DNA of 64,000 bases from WRGT01 sp942493035. Lineage in GTDB: Bacteria > Spirochaetota > UBA4802 > UBA5550. Positions 1 through 9,211 of this stretch are shown one piece after another; the stretch's first letter is position 1; every line of letters starts with the position of its first letter. The notes beneath the pieces were generated by a model, which was given only the letters and a program-made list of their open reading frames with translations, did not search any database and was not told where the DNA came from. The translations under genes were made by a program, and so were the position numbers. Where the stretch lies: contig OW818666.1 in NCBI GenBank assembly GCA_942493035.1, forward strand, positions 4,526,001-4,590,000, written 5' to 3'.

Positions 1-36
1 TCATGGTTAAATTGAAAGATACGGAGGGAAAAGATA

Positions 37-1518
37 ATGAGAACCGTTAATATAACAATAAATGATAAACCTGTAACAGCTGCTGATGGCTGCACTATTC
101 TTGCAGCGGCTGATTCTGCCGGTGTACAGATACCTACTCTATGTTTTCTGAAAAATTTAGATCCAAATGCCAGCTGCCGGATATGCGTTGTTGAAGTTGA
201 GGGAAGCCGTACTTTACTCCCATCCTGTGCCACAAAAGTATCGGAAGGGATGGTTATCAGAACTGATACATCTGTAGTACGAAAATCACGCAAAACAACA
301 CTGGAGCTGCTGCTGGCCCGACATAGTGTTGATTGCCATCACTGTATGCGTATCGGGAATACCAGGGTCGCGGACTTAGATCCCAATTTTTGCGAAATGT
401 GTTTTTTCTGCGACTGTGTACGTGACGGCTTCTGTGAATTGCAGTCACTGGCGCGGGAATATGAAGTTGATGCGCTGCCTTACAAACTGGAACCGGATCT
501 TTATCCGGTAGATTCATCCACCGGATGTGTTGTTTTCAATCCTAACAAATGCATCAAATGCCGACGCTGTGTTGATGTCTGCACAAAAATTCAGACAGTA
601 CACGCTCTGAGCCTGATAAACAGAGGTGCTGATATACAGGTTATGCCTTCTCAGGGGAAACCGCTTGCAGAAACACCTTGTGTGCTCTGCGGCAGGTGTG
701 CTCAGGTCTGTCCGACCGGAGCCATGCATATGCTTGAGCAAATAGATGAGGTGCTCTACCAGACTCATAATTATGATATTACTACTATAGCTCAAATTTC
801 AGATGATGTTCTTGATGAACTTGCAGAACTATCTAAGATTAAGCGCTCAGAACTAAGTATTAATCATGTGGTGGCAGGTCTGAAAAAAATTGGAGTGGAC
901 TATGTTGTTACCGAGGAAGCTGCACTTAGTTATGGGCAGAAATTTGCTGCACAATATATTGAGGAAAATATATCAAAAGTTAATCATCCCATCATTATTA
1001 CCAGCAGTCATTCCGCAGTACAGTTTATTAATGCTTATTTCCCTTCTCTTCAAAATAAACTGTTTTACTATGACTCGGCTCAGCAGCAGTTCGGGAAATT
1101 AATCCGCGGAGCCTGGAAGGGTGGAATAAAAGTTACGCCTTCTAACAAAATATGTTCTATCTCTATAACTTCAAGCAATGACAATGAAGGTGAAGCAGCG
1201 AAAAATGGCAGTGTAGATTATGTTGTTAATGCAAGGGAGCTCTATCGGATCTTTCTAAGAACTGGGGTAAACCTTAAAAAAAGACAACCGTTAGAACCGG
1301 ATCGTATTGGAGCTGGAGTTGAGTTGACACCTGCGTTAAAGCAGCTGTTTAAACCGGTCACCTGGGAAATTGCAGGCGTTATAGATGAACTGGATATTAT
1401 GGTTAACAGTATTACAGTGAAAGCGGCTATTGGGAAAACTCTTGGACATACACGACAACTGCTTGAACAGGTAAAAAATAACAATAGTCCGTATAAGATT
1501 ATTAAAATTTCTTCATAA
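37..1518 (+). CDS. NuoG/HydA-type iron-sulfur protein, H-cluster cysteines lost
   Basis: A 493-residue electron-transfer protein with the domain order of an NADH-linked [FeFe]-hydrogenase catalytic subunit. It has a 2Fe-2S domain (Cys36, Cys47, Cys50, Cys64), then a NuoG-type His/Cys segment (HSVDCHHC ... GFCELQ) carrying an insertion of about 20 residues with extra cysteines (CEMCFFCDC). Two 4Fe-4S motifs follow (CIKCRRCVDVC and CVLCGRCAQVC). The C-terminal part still follows the hydrogenase fold, but the TSC-x-P cysteine is Ser324 (TSSHS), the MPC-x-x-KK segment reads ITSSNDNEGEAA, and the protein stops just where EVMACPGGC should begin. No H-cluster could bind, so I infer an electron-relay subunit, probably working with a NuoF-like partner upstream of the window. 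Start ATG is preceded by GGAGGG. Confidence 0.8.
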   Translation: MRTVNITINDKPVTAADGCTILAAADSAGVQIPTLCFLKNLDPNASCRICVVEVEGSRTLLPSCATKVSEGMVIRTDTSVVRKSRKTTLELLLARHSVDCHHCMRIGNTRVADLDPNFCEMCFFCDCVRDGFCELQSLAREYEVDALPYKLEPDLYPVDSSTGCVVFNPNKCIKCRRCVDVCTKIQTVHALSLINRGADIQVMPSQGKPLAETPCVLCGRCAQVCPTGAMHMLEQIDEVLYQTHNYDITTIAQISDDVLDELAELSKIKRSELSINHVVAGLKKIGVDYVVTEEAALSYGQKFAAQYIEENISKVNHPIIITSSHSAVQFINAYFPSLQNKLFYYDSAQQQFGKLIRGAWKGGIKVTPSNKICSISITSSNDNEGEAAKNGSVDYVVNARELYRIFLRTGVNLKKRQPLEPDRIGAGVELTPALKQLFKPVTWEIAGVIDELDIMVNSITVKAAIGKTLGHTRQLLEQVKNNNSPYKIIKISS

Positions 1519-1605
1519 GACTATAGGCGGGTAATTGTAGAACCTATGTGAGTAAAGTATAATAGCTTTTAAATTATAATTAAAAAAGAGGAGAAGAAAA
1601 GAAAG

Positions 1606-2586
1606 ATGAAAACAAAAATTACCGATATGTTCGGCATCCAGTATCCGATTATTTGCGGGTCAATGTATCTGTTAGGAACGCCAAAACTTACAGCAGCAAT
1701 ATCAAACGCCGGCGGTATGGGGAATTTGACTGCCGGGACCTACAAAACCGGGGATGCACTGAGAGACGCAATACGCGAGACAAAGAAACTGACAGATAAA
1801 CCCTTTATGGTAGGTCTAACTATCTTGCCTTCATTCCATATTACTATGGGAGATCATAAAAGGACAATTGAGATATGTGCTGAAGAACAGGTTGCAGGAA
1901 TTGAAGTATCCGGCTCACCGGTAAACAAGCTGGGTGATGAATATGTTAAGATGCTTAAAGATGCAGGCGTTAAGATGTTCCACAAAGTTGGATCGCTCAG
2001 GCACGCAAAACATGTTGAAAGTGTCGGTTATGACGGAATCTATGCAGCAGGTATAGAAGAAGGTGGGCACCCTCTCAATGATGATGTAACCACTATGGTA
2101 CTGACACCAAAATGTGCAGAACAGCTATCAATCCCGGTAATTGCAACAGGCGGTATTGCAGATGGGAAATCTATGGCTGCGGCATTGTGCCTTGGTGCCG
2201 AGGGTGTAATGATGGCAACACGCTTTATGGCTACTGATGAATGTGAAGTACATGCCAATATCAAACAGGAAATTATTAAAAGACAGGAGTATGAAACAGC
2301 GCTTGTCTGCAAATCCATTCATCTACAGGGAAGAGCTGTTAAAAACAAATGTGTAGAAGAAGTCCTTGCCGCTGAAAAGAGAGGGGCAGAACTAGGTGAA
2401 CTTATCCCTCTTATGTCCGGTGAAAGATGCAAAATCGCATGGGAACAGGGAGATCTTGACATAGCCCCTATGATGATGGGGCAGACCATTGGACGTGTTT
2501 ATGACATCAAAAGCTGTAAAGATGTAATAGAAAACATGATGGAAGAAGCTGATCAGCAGATTAAAAAAGTCAGCAGGTTCTTCTAA
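1606..2586 (+). CDS. Nitronate monooxygenase / 2-nitropropane dioxygenase-like flavoprotein
   Basis: A 326-residue TIM-barrel FMN protein of the NPD/FabK superfamily. It shows the N-terminal GIQYPIICGSM motif, EEGGHP at the active-site loop, and the phosphate-binding stretch ATGGIADGKSMAAALCLGAEGV. Family members oxidise alkyl nitronates or act as FMN enoyl reductases; the sequence alone does not decide the substrate. It lies 87 bp after the iron-sulfur gene on the same strand with a good GAGGAGAAG ribosome site, so it may be cotranscribed with it. A strong hairpin immediately follows the stop codon. Confidence 0.85.
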   Translation: MKTKITDMFGIQYPIICGSMYLLGTPKLTAAISNAGGMGNLTAGTYKTGDALRDAIRETKKLTDKPFMVGLTILPSFHITMGDHKRTIEICAEEQVAGIEVSGSPVNKLGDEYVKMLKDAGVKMFHKVGSLRHAKHVESVGYDGIYAAGIEEGGHPLNDDVTTMVLTPKCAEQLSIPVIATGGIADGKSMAAALCLGAEGVMMATRFMATDECEVHANIKQEIIKRQEYETALVCKSIHLQGRAVKNKCVEEVLAAEKRGAELGELIPLMSGERCKIAWEQGDLDIAPMMMGQTIGRVYDIKSCKDVIENMMEEADQQIKKVSRFF

Positions 2587-2594
2587 GTTTTTTT

Positions 2595-2629
2595 CAGGTA
2601 CAATGATATACAATCTATCATTGTACCTG
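2595..2629. terminator. Perfect 14-bp hairpin after the NMO gene
   Basis: Arms 2595-2608 and 2616-2629 pair perfectly around a 7-nt loop, 8 nt after the stop codon of the flavoprotein gene. There is no U-run after the stem, so it may be a 3'-end stabiliser or a weak terminator rather than a classical one. Confidence 0.5.
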
Positions 2630-2669
2630 AGGCAATTCAAGAGAAAAACATTTCTATGTTTATACAGAA

Positions 2670-2713
2670 TGAATTCGATCCGGAATATAACAGAACACTC
2701 CGGATCGAATTCA
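2670..2713. repeat. 15-bp inverted repeat in the 2587-3119 gap
   Basis: The arms (TGAATTCGATCCGGA and its reverse complement) at 2670-2684 and 2699-2713 are separated by 14 nt. It lies in a 533-bp region without a gene, and an outer TTCTATG/CATAGAA pair may extend it. Function unknown; could be a second transcript-end structure. Confidence 0.5.
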
Positions 2714-2807
2714 TAGAAGAAATTATAAAAAAGATATAAAGTATATTAAATTTAAGCTATCATCATCCCAACTATCCATGGACCATGCTTGTCCATCCTC
2801 CTAAATT

Positions 2808-2843
2808 ATCCCTGGTATAAAAAAAACCAGGGAACTTTTTTTT
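2808..2843 (+). terminator. Rho-independent terminator
   Basis: A CCCTGGT ... ACCAGGG stem with an A-rich loop is followed by eight T residues. It would end transcription coming from the iron-sulfur/NMO genes. The rest of 2844-3119 shows nothing recognisable. Confidence 0.75.
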
Positions 2844-3119
2844 ATACCAGCTGAATATCCCGATAATAAACACCCGAAAAAAATTGAGAAGGACAAAGTA
2901 ATTTCAAGATAACATAATTTGTAAATAATTTGATTCAACTGGAGAGTAACGTGAGATACACCCGTAAAATGTTTACGAATTAAATTTACTGCAGTTTCTG
3001 ATATAAAATACTTACAACTACCTTAATATTATCCCTGATTAATAGGACCGGAAAAATAATTACATATTAGTTACAAGCAGGATTATCGGTTACAACGTGA
3101 AATTTTCTATAACGATTTT

Positions 3120-3623
3120 TTATAATTCATTGAGAATTTTCTGATAACTTTTTTTCAAAAATATATAATAATCAATACCAAAATCTATAGTTTTTATTTT
3201 CCAAGTATCCATTTCATCTTTATGATTGTATTTTATTTTTTTTATAACTTCTATTTGTTCCGTTATTTTCTCCAGATAACTTTGAATTTTTTCCTTTTGT
3301 TTTCTATTATCCAGATTAAGAAAAAACAGCATTTTTGTATATGCCTCATCCCTTATCATCCCTATCGGGGAATCCATTTCAAGCCATGACATGAATTTCA
3401 TTTTACCGCTTGCAGTTATTGTATATGTTTTATTCAATTTGCCATTTATGATTTCATCGGAACAGGTAACGTATCCGGACTTTTCCAGTTTGTTCAGGGT
3501 TGGGTATATATTACCAAAACTTGTATTATAAAAATAATGGGTACTGTTCATCATATGTCTTTTAATTTCATACCCGGTCATACTTTTTTCTGAAAGGAAC
3601 GCTAAAACAACATCTTCAAACAT
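3120..3623 (-). CDS. PadR-family transcriptional regulator
   Basis: A 167-residue regulator. It has the N-terminal winged helix typical of PadR (LAFLSEKSMTGYEIKRHM ... NIYPTLNKLEKSGYVT) and a long helical C-terminal dimerisation part. I start it at the ATG at 3623, preceded by GAGGGAG; an upstream in-frame ATG at 3665 has no ribosome site and lies inside a palindrome. That palindrome (TATATATATC-N5-GATATA, 3641-3665) matches sites before the CoA-transferase and molybdoenzyme genes and near 27000, so I infer autorepression and control of the island. Ligand unknown. Confidence 0.88.
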   Translation of the reverse strand: MFEDVVLAFLSEKSMTGYEIKRHMMNSTHYFYNTSFGNIYPTLNKLEKSGYVTCSDEIINGKLNKTYTITASGKMKFMSWLEMDSPIGMIRDEAYTKMLFFLNLDNRKQKEKIQSYLEKITEQIEVIKKIKYNHKDEMDTWKIKTIDFGIDYYIFLKKSYQKILNEL

Positions 3624-3640
3624 AACTCCCTCTTTTACTT

Positions 3641-3665
3641 TATATATATCAAATAGATATAACAA
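3641..3665. promoter_or_regulatory. PadR-type operator over its own leader
   Basis: TATATATATC-AAATA-GATATAACAA lies 18-42 nt upstream of the chosen PadR start. The half-sites and 5-nt spacer match the sites at 3902, 9118 and 26983. Assignment to PadR is inference from this autoregulatory position. Confidence 0.6.
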
Positions 3666-3715
3666 AAGAGTATTCCTGCGTCAAGTAATTTATTAACAAA
3701 TCAATAATTTGATTT

Positions 3716-3825
3716 CAGTATTTATTCCTTAACTTTCCTAAAGTAAAAAAACTTATATATCCCCGCCGACGAAGGCGGCGGGGATATATAAGTTTAGTTT
3801 TTTACATTAAGATTTTATTGGATTT
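3716..3825. mobile_element. MITE-like hairpin element, copy A
   Basis: Begins with CAGTATTTATTCC, as the copies at 33047 and 52870 do, and carries the GC-rich hairpin at 3751-3793 (ACTTATATATCCCCGCC and its complement). The right terminal repeat is decayed in this copy, so the right end is approximate. No coding capacity. Confidence 0.65.
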
Positions 3826-3895
3826 GCAAGTGCTGTTAATCAGGTTGTTTTTAATTATTACCGGACGTTTTTAACGAATTAATGTTATAAAACGA

Positions 3896-3926
3896 TTGAC
3901 AGATATATATCTAACTGACATATATC
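3896..3926. promoter_or_regulatory. PadR-type operator upstream of the CoA-transferase
   Basis: TTGACA is followed by GATATATATC-TAACT-GACATATATC (core 3902-3926). The core is almost identical to the site at 9118. It lies 140-170 nt before the CoA-transferase start. Confidence 0.6.
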
Positions 3927-3982
3927 CCAATGTGTAAAAACCAGATGTTCTATAAATAAGGCATGTGCTTTTCGAGTAGAAA

Positions 3983-4029
3983 ACATACCGATCGGTATTT
4001 TTTTATTGACAAAACATGCCGATTGTAAA
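3983..4029. promoter_or_regulatory. TetR-type operator pair and promoter of the CoA-transferase gene
   Basis: A perfect 14-bp palindrome ATACCGATCGGTAT occupies 3985-3998. A degenerate second copy (ACATGCCGATTGTAAA, 4014-4029) directly follows a -35-like TTGACA at 4006-4011, the position this operator also holds at 9000 and 23960. The arrangement suggests repression by occlusion of the promoter. Confidence 0.65.
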
Positions 4030-4066
4030 AATTTTTGAATAAATTATAATAAGAGGTATAAAACTT

Positions 4067-5371
4067 ATGAATTGGCAGGAAACCTACCAGAGCAAATTAG
4101 TATCCATGGACGATGCAGTCTCAATAATCAGGCCCGGAGAACGTGTTTTTTACAGTATGGGGGCAAATGCTCCACTTGATATGTTAAATGCATTAAGCAG
4201 GCGGTTGCCGGAATTAGGCAAAATCAAATTCATGACTGCAGTCGGAATATTTCCATATGAGTATATCAATAATCCGGTATATAAAGGTATGTATGAACAT
4301 CATACCGGATTCAGATTTTTTACCGAAAGAATCAGTAAAAATAAAGAGGATGTTTATACATATCCGATACACTTTAGCCAGTTCCCGGCATGGATTGATG
4401 AAATTAAACCGGAAGTATTACTGTGCGAGTGCCCTCCACCTGATGAAAATGGATATCTGAACTTCGGCCCGTACGGAATAGCAATGAATGATTATATATC
4501 GAAAAAAGTTTCAAAAATTATAGTTCAGGTAAACAAAAATAACGTTCATGTTTACGGCGAACAAAACTCCATTCATGTTTCAAAAGTAACTGCTATTGTT
4601 GAACAGGATCACGGTTTTTTTGATTTACCAATAATGCCCATCACTGACGTAGAAAGCAAAATTGCAAGTCTGATTGTTGACCGGATTGAAGATGGCTCAA
4701 CAATTCAGATTGGAATCGGAGGACTTGCCAACGCAGTATGCACATTTCTGAATTCAAAAAAAGACATTGGCATTCATTCTGAAATGTTTGCAGATTCATT
4801 TATACCATTAATAAAAAGCGGGGTAATTAACGGAGCTAAAAAAACACTTCACCCTGGTGAAGTGACTGTCTCTTTCGGGGGAACATCTGTTGCCGCACTT
4901 TCTTTAATGAACAGGAATCCTGCTATAAGGATGTACCCGGCAACATATATAAACGATCCAAATGTTATCGCGAAAAATGATAACCTGGTATCTATTAATA
5001 ATGCTATTATGGTCGATCTGACCGGACAGGTCGCAGCAGAGTCAATTGGTTTCACGCAATTTAGCGGAACCGGAGGACAGGTGGATTTTATACGCGGCGC
5101 CCGAATGTCTAAAAACGGTAAATCTTTTATTACCCTGGCATCTTGTATGACAAAAATGAATGACCCAGTAAGTAAAATTGTTTCAAACTTCCCTCCCGGG
5201 CAGGTGGTAACTACACCACGTTCTGATGTTGATATGATAGTAACTGAATACGGAATCGCAGAATTGCGGGGTAAAAATTTAATGGAGAGAGCAAAAGCAA
5301 TGATAGCAATTGCACATCCGGAGTTTAGAGATGAACTCACAATTGAAGCAAAAAAAGCGGGGCTTTTATAA
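4067..5371 (+). CDS. Acetyl-CoA hydrolase/transferase family CoA-transferase
   Basis: A 434-residue class I-type CoA-transferase of the Cat1/4-hydroxybutyrate CoA-transferase family. It contains the GIGGLANAV nucleotide-loop motif and GIHSEMF, whose Glu239 sits at the position of the catalytic glutamate (Glu238) in the clostridial 4-hydroxybutyrate enzyme. SGTGGQVDFIRGA and the C-terminal VTEYGIAELRGK are family signatures. The enzyme would move CoA between acetyl-CoA and a carboxylic acid, activating or releasing the product of the adjacent aldehyde-oxidising enzymes. The acid cannot be read from the sequence. Its promoter carries both operator types. Confidence 0.88.
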   Translation: MNWQETYQSKLVSMDDAVSIIRPGERVFYSMGANAPLDMLNALSRRLPELGKIKFMTAVGIFPYEYINNPVYKGMYEHHTGFRFFTERISKNKEDVYTYPIHFSQFPAWIDEIKPEVLLCECPPPDENGYLNFGPYGIAMNDYISKKVSKIIVQVNKNNVHVYGEQNSIHVSKVTAIVEQDHGFFDLPIMPITDVESKIASLIVDRIEDGSTIQIGIGGLANAVCTFLNSKKDIGIHSEMFADSFIPLIKSGVINGAKKTLHPGEVTVSFGGTSVAALSLMNRNPAIRMYPATYINDPNVIAKNDNLVSINNAIMVDLTGQVAAESIGFTQFSGTGGQVDFIRGARMSKNGKSFITLASCMTKMNDPVSKIVSNFPPGQVVTTPRSDVDMIVTEYGIAELRGKNLMERAKAMIAIAHPEFRDELTIEAKKAGLL

Positions 5372-5478
5372 AAAATAACCAGAGTTTGTTGAATCTGGAA
5401 AACACGGACATTGAAACGTTCCGAACGCCTACTTGAATGACTATAAAAAATTCAAGTGATAACACAGGAAAATAAATA

Positions 5479-6873
5479 ATGGATACTAAAGTAATGCAGA
5501 TGTCTCACTTTGATGAAATAATGAAAAAACAGAGGGAGTTTTTTGCAGCGGGAAAAACAAGAGATGTTAGCGTCCGCAGGTCGTATATGAAAAAACTAAA
5601 ACGCGCTATAAAAAATAACGAGAAGGACATTATTGATGCGCTCTATAGTGACTTCCGGAAGGCCCCTTTTGAGACTTACAGTACCGAGATAGGCCCGGTT
5701 CTTTCGGAATTGGGTGATGCGATACGTCATATTAAAACCTGGGCTAAAGCAAGAAGGGGTAAAACACCCATAAGCCATATGCCGGGCTGTTCAAAAATAT
5801 ACCCGGAACCTTATGGTGCAGTTCTCGTCATTGCTCCATGGAACTACCCGTTTAACCTTGCCATGTCACCATTGATTGGCGCGATAGCAGCAGGGAATAC
5901 CGTGTTTCTTAAACCATCGGAAGAAGCACCGGCAATATCTTCTGTTATGAACAGGATACTTTCCACTGTTTTTCCGGAGGAATGGGTTGCAGTTTTTGAA
6001 GGGGAGGAGGTTAAAAAATATATATTGAACCTTAAGTTCGACTATATATTTTTTACAGGAGGTGAAGAGGTCGGGCGGATAGTAATGGAGAAAGCATCAG
6101 TTCATCTAACTCCTATTACACTTGAACTGGGGGGCAAGAGCCCCTGCATTGTTGCTGATGATGCTGATTTTAAGATAGCTGCAAGAAGGATCGCGTGGGG
6201 CAAGTATGTCAACAGCGGGCAGACTTGCATTGCGCCTGACTACCTTCTTATTAGCGAAAAAGCAAAGAAGCCTTTTTTCAAGGAATTTAAGACAGCAGTC
6301 CAAAGTTTGTACGGAGATAATCCCAAAGCCAACCCGGATTTCCCGAGGATAATAAATGACAGGCACTGGGCAAGAATTGAAAAACTTCTGCATAAAGGTA
6401 ATACAGTTATAGGCGGTGAAGTTGACCGTGAGACAAAATATATAGCTCCCACACTTATTGACAATGTGTCACCGGAAGATCCTGTTATGCAGGAGGAAAT
6501 ATTCGGCCCTGTTCTTCCGGTAATAACTGTATCATCAACTGATGAAATTATAAATTTCATTAACAGCAGACCTAAACCTCTTGCTCTTTATATCTTTACT
6601 GGAAACAACAAAATAAAGAAGAGGATAATTAATGAAACATCGTACGGCGGCGGATGTGTAAACGATACTTTAATGCATGTTGCCAACGGACATATACCAT
6701 TCGGCGGAGTAGGGCTTAGCGGAATGGGCTCGTATCATGGTAAAAATAGTTTCGATACATTTACGCATTATAAGAGCATCTATCGTAATGTAACTTTTTT
6801 TGATAACGGGATTTTCAGATATGCTCCTTATACAAAGTTTGGAACTGCAATTGCCAAGTTATTACTAAAGTAG
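5479..6873 (+). CDS. NAD(P)-dependent aldehyde dehydrogenase, ALDH3 type
   Basis: A 464-residue aldehyde dehydrogenase of the short class-3/fatty-aldehyde type. Glu216 (LELGGKSP) and Cys250 (NSGQTCIAPDY) are the general base and nucleophile, spaced 34 residues apart as usual. The Rossmann region (TGGEEVGRIVM) and the C-terminal GGVGLSGMGSYHGKNSFDTFTH are present. It has no CoA-acylating features, so it probably makes the free acid, which the CoA-transferase 107 bp upstream could activate. C-terminal ALDH3 membrane anchors are not evident here. Start ATG follows AGGAAA. Confidence 0.9.
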   Translation: MDTKVMQMSHFDEIMKKQREFFAAGKTRDVSVRRSYMKKLKRAIKNNEKDIIDALYSDFRKAPFETYSTEIGPVLSELGDAIRHIKTWAKARRGKTPISHMPGCSKIYPEPYGAVLVIAPWNYPFNLAMSPLIGAIAAGNTVFLKPSEEAPAISSVMNRILSTVFPEEWVAVFEGEEVKKYILNLKFDYIFFTGGEEVGRIVMEKASVHLTPITLELGGKSPCIVADDADFKIAARRIAWGKYVNSGQTCIAPDYLLISEKAKKPFFKEFKTAVQSLYGDNPKANPDFPRIINDRHWARIEKLLHKGNTVIGGEVDRETKYIAPTLIDNVSPEDPVMQEEIFGPVLPVITVSSTDEIINFINSRPKPLALYIFTGNNKIKKRIINETSYGGGCVNDTLMHVANGHIPFGGVGLSGMGSYHGKNSFDTFTHYKSIYRNVTFFDNGIFRYAPYTKFGTAIAKLLLK

Positions 6874-7071
6874 TTTTGATTTCGCAATATTCTAATAACC
6901 ACATGCTATTATCAATAAACTGATAGCAGCATGTGGAAAAACAAAAATATTCAAAGTCATTTAAAGAAATTAAAATTAGAGAATACCATTATATTGAATA
7001 TCCGTTTTAGTCGGTTTTAGGTGCTTGACTGTAATCGCATCAGCTGAGCAAAAACTTTCCGGAGTCAGATC

Positions 7072-8889
7072 ATGAAGATAAAAAACTACAACAGCATAAA
7101 ACATTTTAAACTGATGTTTATTTTCAGAACGGAAGGAATAGCATATTTTATCATTTTTCCTATTATGATGTTTCATACATGGGCGAATGCCGATTTGAGT
7201 AAAAGTCAGCTGCATACTTTCATTATTTTAGTCGCGGCTATAGGTATAGTATCATTTATTACTACAATCATAACGGATCTATTGATAATCTCACCCGTTG
7301 TAAAATATTTTAGTAAACTTGTTAAGGGTGTTGAATATTCTGATACAGAGTATCTTCTTGCATTTAAACGTTTTTTAGCACTCCCGTATTATCACAGTTT
7401 AAGCAGTTTATTACGATGGATTATTGGTGTATCGGCTGCAAATATACTGGTTTCACACTTCTGTAATCTTAATTTCGCTCAAATTGTAAATCTCTGGATA
7501 ATTTTATTTATCGTCACACCTTTGGGGGGAGTCCTGTATTTTCTGATCACTGAACTTTATATACAAAAAATATCCAATGAAGCAGTGTTTGCAACATGGC
7601 CGGATATTAAATTCAAACTTAAAATGGAACTGATACACAAGCTTACGTGGCCTATTATTATCAGTGTTTTTACACCCTTTTTCATACTTTTAGCCTTTTT
7701 TCAAATGTTTATTTCAGGGCTTCAGATTGATAAAACACAGCTTTATTTTAAGCTTTTGATAATGGGATTCATAGGCATGGCAGGGGCTGTAGGTATTGCA
7801 TATCTTCTGACAAAAACAATTACTTCAAAAGTCAATATCATCATAGATTTGTTAAATAAAATAGGTATGGGTGAACTATCAACATACGCTACAAAAATTG
7901 TTGTAATGGATGAATTTTCATCCATTAATAGTTCCGTTCACAACATGAAGAAGAATCTTCTAAGAATTGTCGGAACGATCCAGACAAGCTCATCTAACCT
8001 GGTACGGTCTGGTTCACAACTGAAAAATTCATCAACCGGTCTTGCGGATATAGCGAGAGAACTATCAGCAATAATCGAAGAGACTACCAGCGCCTATGAA
8101 GAGATATCAACATCATTTGATCTTAATCTTGAAAGGATTAAAATACAGCAGCAGAAATTTGAAACCGTAACCATTGAACTTGACGCAATAAAAAATGACA
8201 GTACAGAGCTGGCTTCTCAAATTGTAAATATTAAGAACAAGACAGAGATGATGTTGAATAATTCTGCTGAAGGCGAATCAGCTATGAAAAAGACTATCGG
8301 CGCATTGGGCGGACTTACCAGTTATGTGAATAATATTGAAGAGATGACGAATCGTATTAATGATATTGCAGACCAGATAAACCTTCTTGCCCTGAATGCC
8401 TCAATTGAAGCTGCGCGTGCCGGTGATCACGGGAAGGGCTTCGCGGTAGTGGCTGAAGAGATAAATAAACTTGCAGATCAGACTTCCGGTCTCGCCAAAA
8501 ATATTAAAGAGAATATAACTGAACATTCGCGAAGAATAAGTAATGAGCTGGCTTTCGTAAGCGGAACCGGGAAGATTTTTACTGATTTAAAGAGTCAGAC
8601 TGATGAAACAGACAACGTAATATCAAATGTGATGAAATTTACCAACGGTCTTCTTGCAAGGAACCGCAGCATGACAGGTACTATGAATGAGTTTAATGAT
8701 ATCTCATATGAAATATATATTGCTTCAACAGAACAACAGGCAACAGTTTCTGAACTCACAAAATCTATAAACACGATAAATGATTTAGCACAGCAGACTT
8801 CCGCGAGTGCTGAGACGCTAAGCCAGTATTCAAATCAGATAAATTCAGAAACACATGCTTTGAATGAAGATATAGAAATGTTTAAGTGA
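7072..8889 (+). CDS. Methyl-accepting chemotaxis protein with polytopic membrane domain
   Basis: A 605-residue chemoreceptor. About six hydrophobic segments in residues 15-250 form a membrane sensor without a large periplasmic loop. A HAMP-like linker follows, and then the coiled-coil signalling domain with the conserved hairpin tip (DQINLLALNASIEAARAGDHGKGFAVVAEEI). Its place inside the redox island suggests that taxis is tied to the substrate or redox state handled here. The lack of an extracytoplasmic ligand domain favours sensing within the membrane or energy taxis (inference). Confidence 0.92.
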   Translation: MKIKNYNSIKHFKLMFIFRTEGIAYFIIFPIMMFHTWANADLSKSQLHTFIILVAAIGIVSFITTIITDLLIISPVVKYFSKLVKGVEYSDTEYLLAFKRFLALPYYHSLSSLLRWIIGVSAANILVSHFCNLNFAQIVNLWIILFIVTPLGGVLYFLITELYIQKISNEAVFATWPDIKFKLKMELIHKLTWPIIISVFTPFFILLAFFQMFISGLQIDKTQLYFKLLIMGFIGMAGAVGIAYLLTKTITSKVNIIIDLLNKIGMGELSTYATKIVVMDEFSSINSSVHNMKKNLLRIVGTIQTSSSNLVRSGSQLKNSSTGLADIARELSAIIEETTSAYEEISTSFDLNLERIKIQQQKFETVTIELDAIKNDSTELASQIVNIKNKTEMMLNNSAEGESAMKKTIGALGGLTSYVNNIEEMTNRINDIADQINLLALNASIEAARAGDHGKGFAVVAEEINKLADQTSGLAKNIKENITEHSRRISNELAFVSGTGKIFTDLKSQTDETDNVISNVMKFTNGLLARNRSMTGTMNEFNDISYEIYIASTEQQATVSELTKSINTINDLAQQTSASAETLSQYSNQINSETHALNEDIEMFK

Positions 8890-9003
8890 ATTATAACAGT
8901 TAACATGATTTTCTCAAATATGTCAGGGATCTACTCTTTCTATTAAGTAACAGCAAATTTTAATGTGTGTTATTATTTAAAAAAATAATTTAGCTTGACA
9001 AAC

Positions 9004-9017
9004 ATACCGATCGGTAT
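9004..9017. promoter_or_regulatory. TetR-type operator in the molybdoenzyme promoter
   Basis: A perfect palindrome ATACCGATCGGTAT follows a -35-like TTGACA (8995-9000) and overlaps the spacer before TCTATT, a possible -10. This is one of four sites of the AAACATACC-N4-GGTATGTTT family in the window. Confidence 0.65.
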
Positions 9018-9110
9018 CTATTTTTTAAGCAAGCAGGAAACTCGGATATACGTGATTAGAATTTCCTGCAAAAATAGTCAATGTAAAGCATTGTGAAAAT
9101 TTAAATTTTG

Positions 9111-9149
9111 TTTGACAGATATATATCTAAATGATATGTATCTGTCAAA
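9111..9149. promoter_or_regulatory. PadR-type operator, best copy
   Basis: A 39-bp inverted repeat with arms beginning TTTGACAGATA and ending TATCTGTCAAA. The core is GATATATATC-TAAAT-GATATGTATC (9118-9142). It lies 63-101 nt before the molybdoenzyme start and downstream of the TetR-type site. Confidence 0.65.
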
Positions 9150-9211
9150 AATAAAAATGTGTTCAAGTTGCATAATGAGTCTGGCTTTGTCATAAAAGGG
9201 GAGGGAACTCT

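Noticed and set aside
9111..9149. Palindrome considered as a ModE (molybdate) box
   Set aside because: It lacks the CGnTATAT half-site and the usual spacing, no modE gene is present, and the same sequence occurs over the padR leader, which fits PadR better.
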